From the NCBI RefSeq assembly GCF_023856365.1, contig NC_064538.1, forward strand, positions 15,788,435 through 15,852,434: DNA of 64,000 nucleotides. The letters are read 5' to 3'. This document shows positions 49,067-62,000 of the stretch, piece by piece. Each line of letters begins with the position of its first letter. Position 1 is the first letter of the stretch. The notes below the pieces were generated by a model. It saw only the letters and a program-made list of their open reading frames with translations, was not told where the DNA came from and ran no database searches. The position numbers were made by a program, and so were the translations under genes. This stretch comes from Brienomyrus brachyistius. Lineage: Eukaryota; Chordata; Actinopteri; Osteoglossiformes; Mormyridae.

Positions 49067-51388
49067 TGGAATGTAGTCTAGCTCTATGAACCTGCAATAG
49101 TCAAAACTGGCCAGAAATAAGAGGCTATTACAGACAGTGAATACAGGTGACCAGTAAGCTTGAGGTTCAGCCATTTCCAGAAGGCTCCTCAACTTCCAAT
49201 CAATACATCAAATAAAAAAGCAGCACATTACATGAAAACACAGCTTACACTTGAACTGTACTTTGGCTTAAATATAAACTTGCTTTCATTCTTTGATCCT
49301 AGCAGCAGAGAAAAAGAACCAGGAATTGATGCTTAGTGGGGCACCTCACAGCATCTTCTTAATCCTGGTTCATCACTGATTAATTCACTGCTTAGTTACT
49401 CTCTCTCCTCAGCATATAAAATAGAGTTTTGCAGGAAGCAGTTCTAATCCTACCCTAATTATGTCCCTGCTGCTTTACATGCCTTACAAAATCTTATTAT
49501 TTTTGTGTGCTCTTCTATCTTTCTTGTTAAATACTGAGCAATGACTGGAAAGGATATAAGGAAGCATGAGTTTTTTTTTTTGAGCATGAAAAAATGTATG
49601 TGCAATAATAGTGTGCAGTTAGTCAAATGACAGTTCCAAGATATAAAGAGATGTAAGAGGAACTCCACAAGTGGTGGCTTTAATATACCAAAGTATCCTG
49701 AGTTCTCTCTGACCAGTGGAAACACTCAACATATGGAGTATCCCCATTTGCCAGGTGTGAGATCATGTGACTTCAATCAATCAATGAAAACTGGCCTCTG
49801 GTCCAGGTGGACCTGAGTTTATCCAAGTAGATGGGCCCCAGCACTGGATGGAGGGGACCCAAAGGAAGGCTGAACTTCTATAGCTACATATGTAGGAAGG
49901 GGAAGGGAAATAGAGGAATGATACAGGGCAGTCAAGCTATTGAAAAGACTGGTGAAAGCAGCAGAAGCAACCTAGAAAGCAAAAAAAGTAATTTAAAGTT
50001 CACAGATAGAAAGCAAGCAAGCAAGCCAGAGGGACTTGGCAGCACACCTTCTGCTGGCACATCTCCTCGTCTTGGTTTATGTGACTAATAGGCCGGCTGG
50101 TATTACGTTAGGTGGTGAGGTTGGTGGGGTCGTCAGCTTTACTTGAGTTGGATGAAGTCTTTTCTGATTCAGTTGTGTTGCGGTGCATTACTAAATGAAC
50201 TCTGGATGACATTAGTGCCAAAATTTAACTGTTTGTACACGTCGCCACAGACGTATTGCAAATTCAACGGTGGCTCACGTGCGTGCACCTGTGTGCGCGT
50301 GTCTGGACTAATGCTACAATTTACGCGAGTGTGCATGCGTGTGTGTGTGCCATGACGCAGTGAAAGAAGCGTCTCTCACGCAGTAGGGGAGGACAGCATT
50401 TGCTGCAAACGCCGTTTTGGCTGCAGAGCCTTCAGGGGGTTGAATCTGGAGAAAGAAACAAGAGAAGGACAGGCATGGATGGAGCGTTCAGGCATGGGCG
50501 CCATGCTGCCTACACATTCCCAAGAACAAGGCAAAATGGATGGAAACTCAAAGTTCTACCTAAAACAATGACCTTGCATAAATTTGGGTAGATGGAAATC
50601 GCTATTAACATAAGCCAAGTCCACAGACTGTCAAGGTCCTAAACTAACAAAACTTCTTATTAACAGTGTCCTTTGGATACATGAAATACTGGTTTATTAA
50701 TTAAATCAGCATTAAGCATTAAGCTTTCCCTGACGAAAGCCAAAATAGGCATGTGTAAATGTAATATAATTTGTGCTTTGGGACAAGTGAATTTTAGGTC
50801 GTGTCAGTGATGTGATGAAAAGAGCCTTTCAAGCAGGAAATCAAATCTTTGAGACTCAAACTATTCATGCAAACGTAATTCCATAAACTTCTATACTTAG
50901 CATCAACAGGTTCCAGTTCCCATGACCTTCCCGACAGCCATGTAAGCATTTAACTGGCACAATGAAGTCAGTTGAGAGGGACAGCAGTATGTTCTTTTTT
51001 TCATATTGCTTTATAACTAGAGTTTATTTTCCTTTTTCGGGTACTCTGGGGTTAAATTATTTTTCGAGGAAAATGGGGAACCACATAAGAGGTCGCCTAA
51101 CGATGATTGCAGAGGCACGTCATCGAGGTGTCGGGAGACATTTTTCACAAGTCAGAGAGCGTGGAAAACAGAGAGGAACTGGAAGATGATGCAGGAAGGG
51201 TGAAAGGTTTATTTCACTGCAAGGTGCTGCCATACCTAAGAAATAAGGAGCAGAAAGTACTGTGCCTATGGGGAAAGGCAGGAGTCAGCCACTAAAAGCT
51301 TTATTTAAATTCTGATCAGAGAATAGAGGGATGGAGTGAGAGAAAGAGAAGCAAAAACAAGGGATGAGAGATACAAGGACAACTAAGG
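49067..51388. other. Probable snph 5' intron, part 1
   Basis: A minus-strand acceptor TTGACTATTGCAG ends near 49093, so sequence beyond it is probably intron. No coding exon and no clear repeat except CA/GT-rich patches (50280-50350). Confidence 0.5.
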
Positions 51389-53546
51389 CAGTGGCGACTG
51401 CTCTAAGACTACAAGGGAAGCTCTGCTTCCTCTAATATGTCAGAAAATAAATGCGCTGTCGTATTTATATTGGTTTTAATAAAAGTGCGCTAGAATGCAT
51501 TCAACTTCATGAAGAGCTCGCTCAGAATCCGCTGTTTATTGTAGATTGTTTGACGCAATTTTGTTCTCATACATTTCCGTGCAGCACAGTGCATTAAAAC
51601 CTCCTGAAGCACAGTTTCACTGGACCTCTATGGCCCGGCACAGAAAAGTTTTTTTCACTGCAGAAAAGCTGGACGGTTATTAGATAAATGCACCAAAATC
51701 GTCACTTCCAGGGAAGCTCAGCATCTCGGAGTGAATGGAGCAGTGGGCGGGCCAGGACACTGGGCTGCTGCTTGATGATTGGAGGAGCTGTCTAAAGGGC
51801 GGGACCCCTTTTTGATTGACAGCATGTTTTAAGTAGACAGCGGCAGTACAGAGATTCGAGTTCAGTCCCATGTGGATTTGCAGGTGAAGTCGTAAGACAA
51901 ATTGCTGCACTCTGTGTTTGCTGGTGATATAAGCCATTTCTGTTTGTACAAATCACTCTTTAAATAAAAAGATTATGGCGTTCTTGACTTTGCTCCTTGT
52001 TTCAGCATTGTAAAGTTAGTTCAATCATATAATTAAAGTAGCTCGTGGAAGGGGAAAATAGTCAGCTAGGAAGCTGTGTATAATGGCAGACGGTGCTAAT
52101 ATTGTTGACTTGCTTTCAGCGAAGCCATTTAATAGTCTTCCTTATGAGGAGAGCCTCAGAATTAAACAGCAGGGCAGACCAACATCCAAGATTGATTTGG
52201 TGCAAAAATCGGGGAAATAAAACAGGTCTTTTTAGCTCTCCTGGTATGAAAAGGTGACCAGGCTGACTGGAGGTACTGTGACAAAGAAAATGTACTGTTG
52301 GCCATGCCTCTTGATGAAACCTTCTCAGGGAATGGGATGTGTTGTTTGATCAAACGTGGGTTTTGGGGATCTGGGTAGCTTTGACAGGGCATACAAAAGG
52401 CATGAAAACATATGAGTTCATGTGCAAGGTTAAGTTGTCAGGGCAGGGTCAGGGTTGAACATGCAATCGATGAAGGTCTTCGCATTTAGGTGGCAAAAAA
52501 TAATGAAACAGTTAAAAAAAAACAGGGCCTTCCTAATCCGCCTAATTCATGTGACTTGCCTGGCCAACAGGAGCTGGCATTCAGGGGGCATGATGGGAAT
52601 TACAGGGAATTTACAAAAACATTAGCTAAAAATCACTCTGTCTTGGCCACACAATGTCAATCATCAGTCCCACTCAATCCAAAACTACTTGATCTCTGCT
52701 CTCACAGCCACTGTTTCTGGTAATATCAAAGGTGAAATTCAGACTGCTCCTTTTTTTGCAAGGTGGATGAAGCAACTGGCATATCTTGCCAACTGTCTGT
52801 CATTGTTAGATATGTGGATACTTCAGGTAGAATTCAGGAGTGCTTCATTGGATTTTTGGATGTGTCCGGGGGTCGAGATGCTCAGTTTGTGTTTGAAGCA
52901 TTGAACGAGAACATGCAGGGCTACAGTTTTAGAAAAAAACTTGTGGCACAAACCTACAATGGGGCTGGTGTGTTTGCGTCATCTCTCAACGGCCTACAGG
53001 CCAAAGTTAGAGTAATAGCCCCTAGTACATTGTTTGTGCATTGCTATGCACACAGATTGAACCTGGTGTTGTCCCAGGTTGAAATTTAATGAAATGAGAC
53101 AAGTGTTATGAAAAGTTATGGGCATTTCTTTGACTCAGGGAGACTGAGATCTGAACTTCAAGTGCTATATTCAGACCTTGACTTACAGGGGAGCAGGGGT
53201 AAGCTGTGTGATTTCTTGGTATTTTTAAAAGACATGGAGTTTGATGCCTCAGCTATACAAGCTGTTGTCGCTACATCAGCAGGTGTAGAGAGGAGCTTCT
53301 CCTGTTTAAAACGGAGTAGTCATACACCCGCAACACGATGGGCCAAGATTGTTTGAGCAACCTCCTGGCCATTGAGAGGAAACTGGTTAAGTCCTTGGAA
53401 TAAACAGCCAATTGGTACGACAGGGTCACAGACCATTTTCTGCAAAAGGAACGGAGGGCAGAATTCATGTACAAATAACATAATGAATTTTATGATGTAG
53501 GTCTAACATGAGCTTCCCCTGTTTGAAAGACTAGCAGCCGCCATTG
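51389..53546 (+). mobile_element. Decayed hAT transposon (ZMYM/DUF4371-like transposase)
   Basis: Terminal inverted repeats of about 35 bases: left CAGTGGCGACTGCTCTAAGA then CTACAAGGGAAGCTC; right, read in reverse complement, CAATGGCGGCTGCTAGTCTT then TCAAACAGGGGAAGCTC. The flanking 8-mers AACTAAGG and GACTAATG (6 of 8 equal) fit an 8-bp hAT target duplication. Inside, from 52083, is a broken transposase: MADGANIVDLLSAKPFNSLP, a stop, the DUF4371-like core at about 52763-53089 (SVIVRYVDTSGRIQE, VAQTYNGAGVFA, HCYAHRLNLVLSQ), and the dimerisation region at about 53150-53478 (SAGVERSFSCLKR, YDRVTDHFLQKERR). Stops, frameshifts and a large internal deletion make it inactive. Confidence 0.9.
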
Positions 53547-53887
53547 GACTAATGGTGTAACCCAAGAGCTGAAATATGTATACAATTAGAGGGTAGAGAG
53601 TCGGGGGAGCTGGAGAGAGACGAAGATAAGACAAGGCGGAGAAACCGGGAAGGAGACGTGACAGAGTATAAATCAAGGAAAGTTATGAGTTATGAGAGAT
53701 GAGGAAGACAACTACATGCAGGGGGTACCTGCGTGATCCAGAGGAGGACTTCCGGTTAGCTGGGGCAGACATTGGGGCAGGCAGCCTATCTCTCAATGTG
53801 GATGAAGAACTCTGTGCAGGTGGCAGGCCTGCAGGTGTAAAACACACATACACAGACGGACAGACAGAGACAGACATGTGCGGAGTC

Positions 53888-54440
53888 ACATAAGAACTAT
53901 ACAAACGAGAGGAGGCCATTCGGCCCATCAAGCTCGCTTGGGGAGAACTAAACTAATAGCTCAGAGTCGTTAAAATCTTATCTAGCTCTGATTTAAAGGA
54001 ACCCAAGGATTCAGCTTGCACTACATTATCAGGAAGGCTATTCCATACTCTGACTACGCGCTGTGTAAAGAAGTGCTTCCTTAAATCCAGCTTGAAATGT
54101 TCTCCCGCTAATTTCCACCTATGGCCACGAGTTCGTGTATTTAAACTAATGCTGAAGTAACTATTTGGTTGAACAGCATCCAAACCTGTTAGAATCTTAT
54201 ATACCTGGGTCATGTCCCCCCTCAGTCTCCTTTGCTTGAGACTGAACAGATTTAGCTCAAGTAACCGTTCCTCGTATGACATTCCTCTAAGACCAGGAAT
54301 CATTTTTGTGGCCCTACGCTGCACCTTTTCTAAGGCCACAATGTCCTTTTTAAGATATGGTGACCAAACCTGCACACAATATACTACGTGAGGTCTCACC
54401 AAGGAGGTCACATGACATGCCAGACATAACATAAAAGACG
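53888..54440 (-). mobile_element. CR1/L2-type LINE 3' end with open RT C-terminus (copy 3)
   Basis: A 159-codon open frame on the minus strand (54432-53953) encodes the C-terminal region of a non-LTR reverse transcriptase: LVRPHVVYCVQVWSPYL, LEKVQRRATKMIPGLRGMSY, YKILTGLDAV, RTRGHRWKL, VVRVWNSLPDNVVQAE, FKSELDKIL. The 3'UTR shared with copies 1 and 2 follows. The element is 5' truncated. The unbroken frame makes it younger than the other two copies. Confidence 0.88.
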
Positions 54441-54894
54441 GAAGCTCAATGCAAGAGTGACACCTCGTCTCTTACAAACTAAATACACAGATATATGTAA
54501 AAATAAACAGAACACACCTGTCACAGTCTGGCTTAAAATCCAAAAGCCTTTCATTTAATTTTAGTAATCACTCATCCAGGTACAGTCACATTGACTAAAG
54601 GTAATATCACTTTTTATGAATTTCATAGATTTCTAATTATTTAAGCACATAATTAACATTTATTTAGTCATTATTTATTATAGGAAATTGGTTCTTAAAT
54701 CATTGTTGAATGCCCAAACTATTCAATATATTTGTTAAATCTAGTTGCAATAAACTAATCAAGCAAACCTGAAGTGTATAATTACAAGATTCAGATGTAG
54801 CTGAATTACACCAAACTACATGGAGTATGTTTGGTAGCAGTCAAAGCACCGTTTTAGAACTATCATTATGTTTTTATTGGACTTTATTATTTGT

Positions 54895-55280
54895 AGCCCA
54901 CAGATGACAATCCGCCAATATGTACCATAATCCACAAATATTTCACTATCTAAAGATATGTATTTTTTTAATTTCTTCACATTCTGTCTATTTGTGGATC
55001 GTGTTCTTATTTATTCATGGATTTTTGTCCACTTCGTACTGCAAAATTCACAAATGCATCACTATCCACAAATATGTATTTTTATTTGTGTTGTGTAAAA
55101 TCATATCCACAAAAATATGGAGCAATTTGTATACCTGAAATGGGTTTTGCACATTTGTGGATCACTTCCCGTGTATTTATGGATTACGCAACATTTGTAA
55201 CTCTGCTCCTATTTATTTGTGGATTTTTGTACAATTTGTACTGCAGCTGACCTGTAGAAAAAAAATCCACAAATAAGGTG
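54895..55280. repeat. Cluster of TTTGTGGAT / ATCCACAAA motifs
   Basis: At least seven copies of TTTGTGGAT or its complement occur within 390 bases (for example AATCCACAAATATTTCACTA, ATTTGTGGATCGTG, TATCCACAAATATG, ATTTGTGGATCACTTCC, AATCCACAAATAAGG), alternating in orientation. It looks like a nested palindromic repeat or MITE. Confidence 0.6.
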
Positions 55281-55884
55281 CAGTTATCAGCTCCACCAGC
55301 AGGTAGCGGCATACTGAAAGAAGGCTAAAATAAGAATCGCTAGTTAAGGTCTGTGAAGCCGGCCCCGGTTGCTGGCCTGGTCACATACCTGTATGCACCA
55401 GTGAGATGCGCACCAACAATTTGTCCTCTTTTAAACTCTGTTGTGCCTCCTATTATGTTGTGTGGATTTTAATATTTTATGTACAGCTATGCTATTGCCC
55501 TGCTAATTCAGCGTTCACAGTTGCTGATGGAATGTGCAATCAGTGAAGATTGGCCGCTAGACTGCGCATATATAGAGTCACATGTAATAAACAACTGAGG
55601 AAAGCCTAGAGGTTAGAGGGCAGGGTCAGCCAGTGTTCAACACCCCAGGAGCAGATGGGTTCTACAGCAAATGGGGCATAAACACACCATGACACCAAGA
55701 GATCACCTTCTGAAAGGCCCAAGCTACAAATCTTTCTCTTCACTTCCTCTAGACGTGGTTGACTATCTGTCTATCTAAAGGGCCAAGTCTGGGGCTCCCT
55801 TATGGGAGATTATGTATTGAACATTTTTCATTAAATACGACACAAGACAAACAACAATTTTCAGTTTTGCAGCATGAATAATAT

Positions 55885-56012
55885 TAGTCTGCGTTGGGTT
55901 GGCGCCCCATCCCGGTTTGTTCCCTGCCTTGCGCCCATAGCCTCTGGGATATGCTCTGGACTACTGCGACCCTAAATAGAATAAACAGTTACAGAAATGG
56001 ATGTATGTATGT
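55885..56012 (+). repeat. SINE type 1 3' part, diverged
   Basis: GGCGCCCCATCCCGGTTTGT, TCCCTGCCTTGCGCCCATAG, CTCTGGGATATGCTCTGGAC, then AATGGATGTATGTATGT. This is the last third of the SINE, with a changed tail unit. Confidence 0.75.
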
Positions 56013-56984
56013 AACAATTTTAGCTGGCATCCCATGCATGGTGTCCCCCAGCTTTGTGCCCTATCCTGACCCTGACCCATCACCTTGCCCAAAATACACG
56101 GATAAGAAATGGGTGGCAGAGTGACCCCCCCCCCCCAAGCCACATGCAGTAAGGTGGACCAGTGCCTAAGACTTGCCCTTCCACTACATCCTCTGCCTCT
56201 GGCCCCGGGACAGGCTCCAGGTTCCATGGCCCTATTCTGGACAGACAGCATGGATAATAAAAGAAGAGACACACTGGGTCTCTGCAGTTGCAATGGCCTA
56301 CTGCACCAGTCTTTCAAAATACTTTTTTAGTGGGTCCAGATATGACTCGTCAGGATGGGAGGGTGACCAGTCTCTATTGGCTGGGGGTGGGTCTGCGCTT
56401 CTGCAGGAGCCTAAGTGAAAGAGATGGGTTCATACAAAGAGCAGCAGATTGCTTTGTCCTGGGTATGACATTAACCTACATCCAGCCCTGCAAGTAAGTC
56501 CTCCCACTTTCAGGGAAAATTTGGGGGTTGGTGGCAGGATTGGCCCACAGGAAAATCTTCACACTGTTCCACTTCACTCAAATTAGTGTGATGCTGAGTT
56601 ATCACCGACCCCACGGCTGCACTTGAGTTCTCATCCCTGAGGTGGTTCGTTGCGTGGTGGCAACATGCTGCATCAGTGCAAGCTCCTTACCTCTCTCTCT
56701 CTTTGCTAAACAGACCCTTCCACCCAAAGTCTTTAGTTATTGTGTTATTTTATTCAAGCATCACCAATATTAATCATAGACATTTCCAATAGAAAAACTG
56801 TTACATACAGATGTGAACCTCTAATATCCTCTAATACTCTTATTGTCATAAGTCGATTTAAGGTAAGTATTTCTCAGTGGCTGCAGTTGCTAGTAACACA
56901 CCTGTACCTGTCCTTGGATTAAAAGCTGCAGGTCTTTGGCTCAATGAAGTCAGCTGAAAGGGACAGGCAATTGGACTTCTGAGA

Positions 56985-57200
56985 ACTTTGTGGGGCTCTG
57001 CAGGTTAGGACACTGTGCCCATGATCAGAAGGTCACCACTTCAAATCCTAAGACCTACAGAGTCTGGCATCCCCAATCACCAATGGACCCTTGAGCAAGG
57101 TCCGTAAAACCCTGAATCTCCAGGGACACTGACCCTCCTCTGTATCCTTAACTTGTATCTCACGTTTGATGAAAGAATCATGTAAATAATAAAATACAGA
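56985..57200 (+). repeat. Diverged SINE type 2 copy
   Basis: TGATCAGAAGGTCACCACTT, CTTGAGCAAGGTCCGTAAAA and a terminal AATAATAAAATACAG follow the block order of 32684-32925. Confidence 0.55.
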
Positions 57201-57999
57201 AATACTGAATATTTGTGAATTAGTTTTCACTTTACATAAGCTTCCAACAGAAAATTAAAGTGAAACATCACCTGGTAATGTCAGCGGGGTTCACATTAGA
57301 TGTAATTAAGTTTTTCTTTCATTTTCATTTTACTACTTAATGAGAAACAGGCCTCTCGTTCCCTGCATTGTCTCTCAAAGCAGTCGCTTAAAAAGAGTCA
57401 GTTATGCACTGAAAGTAATGTAATGGCCAAGGAGGAGGGAAGTACCATATTAAAGTTAACCGTCACCCTGCACAAACTGTGCAAAATCCAAAGCTCTTCT
57501 CCTGCACTCCCCCTGCACAGCTACCCTGGTGTCTAAGCTCCATCTGCTTGACAGAATGACACATTTCCCTCCATTTGATGTGACACGTGACGCCAGGCAG
57601 TCACTACTAATTCCCTCACATGGTTGGCTGCAGGGCGCTCCACAAACAAAACCTCTTTCAGCTCAGGCCAAAAAAAAACACAGATTGTCAGTTTGCACCC
57701 CCCCCCACCCTGTGACCACCAAATTGCCCACCCTCCTTCTGTTTTGCACCAAAAGCTTCACGCCACAGGAACAAATGGGATTGCTGCTCTAGACGGAGTG
57801 CATCTACTGTACTGCCGAATAATTTTTAACTTGTTGGACACAAAGTAAAATAAAGGTGACTAGCCACTATCGGTAAGTTATTATTTTTAACTGTATGGTC
57901 AGCTTTAAAATCTGTCCTAGTTACCTTATCTAGGCCAAGGGGGCTGATTAGGTAAATAACAAAAATGATAAAGTTAATAATAAGCACAATAATGCAGCG

Positions 58000-58036
58000 T
58001 TCTATTCATCCATCCATTCATCCATCCATCCATATT
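58000..58036. repeat. (TCCA)n tract with SINE-type tail
   Basis: CATCCATCCATTCATCCATC, then CATCCATATTCTATATCCAC. This is the reverse-complement tail of a GGATGG-ending repeat in minus orientation. Confidence 0.7.
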
Positions 58037-58805
58037 CTATATCCACTTGTCCCAGAGGCTGGGTTGTTGGGGTCCAGAGCTATAAACACAAGGCTGGGGT
58101 ATAATGTGAATACAGCAAAACTGGCATAAATAACAAATATCTATTTCCCACAGTTTCTTTTAGCTAATTATCATCTCTGCTGGTAGCTGCCAGGAAGGTC
58201 CAGTGATCTTCAAGTGTGATAAACTCTGGAATTTTCAGAGTAATATCTTTTGTCTGCACTACATTTTCTTTTGCTATCAAATGCTTGCGCTACTGACGGG
58301 CTGTTATTCGGCGGTACTGCAGCCTTCTTCATTGGAATGGATTTTTTTTCAGAAACTCTTCATACCTTCACTGTATCACCTTTAGGTGAGCATTCAAATT
58401 TACTGTGTTGACCTGTCTACTAGTGGATCCTCCTTGTGGAGTTTTAGCAGAGCAATTTTTGCAACATGCATTTCTAACAACATTAAAATAATTCCATACA
58501 GCAGACATTTTTCTGTTTAGTATGCTAATGTGCAAAGCATTATGGGTCACCATTTTAAAGAAAATTGTCAGTGGTGAATATCAGCTCCTTTTATATAAAT
58601 TTTATGATAACTAGAGATGCACGGATGGTATTGGCTGACACCGATCTCTAGTTATCGCCTACTAAATACATGTCCTATTCAGCAATGGAATGGAAACTAA
58701 TTCCTAGTTGATGGGAGGGATTTGGAAGCAAACTGCACATCACTGAACAGTGAGGATGACCTTCATCTGCACAACCTGAGCAGCTTGTCCCCGCCTGGTG
58801 GGATT

Positions 58806-58810
58806 CTGTC

Positions 58811-58841
<31 letters not shown>

Positions 58842-59065
58842 GGTTTGTAATTATATCTTTGTGGGGACTCTCCATTCAATTCTAAGGTGAAAACTCAAAG
58901 CCCAACATGACGACTTTAACTTTAAACAACTTTTGATTGCATTCACAGATCTTTGTGGGGACCTGAAAATTGGTCCCCACAATGTAAAAAAAATGGTTTT
59001 TATTGTATTGTGGGGAACATTTGGTCCCCACAAAGTAATATATAATATAAACCTAATCCACACAC
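58806..59065. repeat. CA-flanked TTGTGGGGAC repeat
   Basis: A perfect CA run (about 58811-58836) is followed by TATATCTTTGTGGGGACTCT, GATCTTTGTGGGGACCTG, TTGGTCCCCACAATGT and TTTGGTCCCCACAAAG, and then by more CACACGCACACACA. The inverted GTGGGGAC/GTCCCCAC blocks recall a common teleost repeat that carries its own CA microsatellite. Confidence 0.7.
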
Positions 59066-62000
59066 GCACACACAAGGATACATGTGCCTGCTGCATCATC
59101 TTTTGTCATTGGTATTCCTGCCTGTGCCCCCACCCCCCCATCCTTTTTTCAGCGGTATGACTGCAGCCTTCCCCTGGTTTACCCCGGATACAGACTGTAT
59201 TTCCGTTGCCAAGGTGACCTTGGCTTTGCTCTCTGGGAAACATGAAGCTTCTCCTCATGCTATGACCAGGATTCTACAAGTACTGGTGAGTAACTGACTA
59301 GTGCATCGTATGTATATATACATACGCATCATATATGCAAAATGATAATGTAAAAATTCATGCATTTGCACTTTCTGTATAACGTGCTTGCGCTGCTGCA
59401 CCATGCTCAGGAACGAACCTGCGTGCTAGCCCATGCACATACCCATGTGCACACCTGCATGTGCACATGGAGCTCCGTGTTCCAGTCCCCTGCAGAGAAT
59501 AAGGCGGCGCTCTTCACGACCCACGGCATGCCACCAAGAGAATGAGTCATTCAGTATGAATGTGGTGACATGCTCTAATTTACCCAGCATGCATGAGGCC
59601 AAGGACACAGACATGCCCAGGGACCTGTCAGTGGGCCTAGCACTCATGCTACAATAAACACCAAAATAAGTACGCAATTCTGGCGCCTTTCCAAGGAATC
59701 GCTTACCCCTCCCTCAATCCTACAAAGCTGATTAAACAATCCTTTGGTGAGCTCAGCTTCTGTTGGAAAAACGGTAACCCCCGACCCTCCCCCACTGCAC
59801 CTTCTACATCACCCACAAACAGCTGCCATTGTCACTGTCACGACAGGAGACCCTGTGGCGTGAGCTTTGGGGTGACCAGCTCTGGCCAAACATTACAGCT
59901 CATGGTTGCCTCTGATTACTATGCCAGCTGTCTCACTGGTACAGACCTTTTAAAAAGCTACACACACAAACCTGTCACTGAGTCAGTGTTTTTTTTTTTA
60001 CAGTAACAGGGAAACATGCTGGTTCCTGAGGGTTAGTACGGCGTTAAATGCATTATGCAGTAGGTGGCGTGTCTCCGAGACACCAGCTTAGGGTATAAGC
60101 CTCAGGGGCAAAACCTCAGCCCAGCACAAAACTCCCTCTGTGCTCTGAGTTTAAGATCTTTGGTATCTACCCTTAACAATTAGTGTTGCAGAAGAAAAAA
60201 CCCATCCCAATGATATAGCATTTGCTTCTTCAATTATTACAGTAGGGCACTTTTATGCTAAATCAAAATATCAGATTGAAAATAGAGGAAAACAATGCTT
60301 TTGTTTGCTGAACAGTAGGAAATTGCTCAGAGCACCTTGGGAGCAGCAGGGCAGAGAGAGAAAAATGAGGCACCTTCACAGTGGGATTAAATTCAACTTG
60401 CCAAGTCCAAAACGCATTTTTGCCCATGAGATCTAGAGTTACGATATCTAAATATGTGCAAAATCTACTGCATGGATGGACACAGGGAATAGCATCATTG
60501 TCACAGCACCATGACTGCAAGATTGAATCCGAAAGGATTCCCAGGTTTCTTCAGGCCAAAGAAAGGCCATTCAGGTGAATTTGTGAATGCAATCTGATCC
60601 CACCAACATGGCTAAAAGTGTGTGATCGTCATACTGCTGCCAAATTAACTGCACAAGTGGTTACTGAAAGAGGCTGGATGTGATATACAGGATGAGTTCT
60701 AATAATCATGGTCATATTGACTGATGATGACCTTAAACAACAGTCCCGTCCTTGGCAATCCAATAGCTGTGTACCACCTTAACTAATGACAATATGAAAG
60801 CATTTTACAACAATGTATCTGACAGCCCAAAGAATATACAGGTAAAAAAACACACGCACACAAACACAACATCTCTTCGATGGACCAACATCTCATGGAT
60901 GCTTCTTCCATTGAAATACATTGAAATATCCCTCCTGCTGCGTCCCTTTCAAAACATCTTGTGCCTGACACATCCTAGTAAGGAGCCTTAAACTTTGGAG
61001 CGCAATTTATTGTAACTCGTGTACTTTTCCAAAGATGATTTTGCGTGATCCATCCATGCAGAAACCAGATCCAGAGAAATGTGGTGCACTCGGGTCTTTA
61101 ATTGCATTGATCTGATTAAACCAAAATTGCAAAAAAAAAATCTGCAAAACCAGATGATTTAAAAACCTTGACCTAAAGATTCATCAGCTGTTCTGCCAAG
61201 ATTAATGTACATTACTTGCTGCATTCTTGACTGCTACGATTAACTGCGCAAAAACAGTTTCAATTTTCTCAAAAAGCCTCACAGAATTTCCACAGAGTAA
61301 GATAAAAAAACCAATTATCATAATAGACCAACAACAAGCCAAGACTCATTTATTGTAATCAACTACATCACTGATGTTTTTATCGTTAGAATTCACCGAC
61401 TAAAAGTGGGGTTCAGTCTTCATCTGACATATTTTTGATGGAGGGCCACCAAACAATAGCGTCTGTGGCAAGCGCTAATGCTAACCTAAAGCTAGAAAAG
61501 TACCAGGTAGTTTTGGAACAACAAAAACTTTTAAACAAGGTAACAAGAGTCATTCTGTCATCTAGCAACATGTCACACAGAATGAAATGTTTGTCTAGAC
61601 AACTACAGTTTTAGGTATTAATTCCTACTAGTGAATCCACATCTTAACCATCAAGGAAAACTGGTAAATAATTTGTACCAGATCACTATTTCCTAGTCTT
61701 ATTATGCTTCTTAATTGCTTGTTAAGTTCCTCTCTTGACCTGAAGACATGGTCAGCATTGGTATGACAGTTTGCAACTAGGCCAGTATTTTTAAACAAAA
61801 ATAACAAAGCAACAGAAAGGAATCAGCTGGAAGCCTAAATGGTAGAAATGATTAATTAATCATTCAATTAATCGGAACTGGACGAGTGAGCGCGTAATCA
61901 TTATGGTAATAAAAAGTAATCTAACTACTATAATGGAACATGCTTAAAAACCTACAATTTGTAGGTGGCATTTATAAGTTTCACTGGAAACAATCATAAT

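Noticed and set aside
53953..54432. Host gene encoding a 159-residue protein
   Set aside because: The sequence is the C-terminal tail of a LINE reverse transcriptase, with the element's own 3'UTR attached and two further copies in the window.
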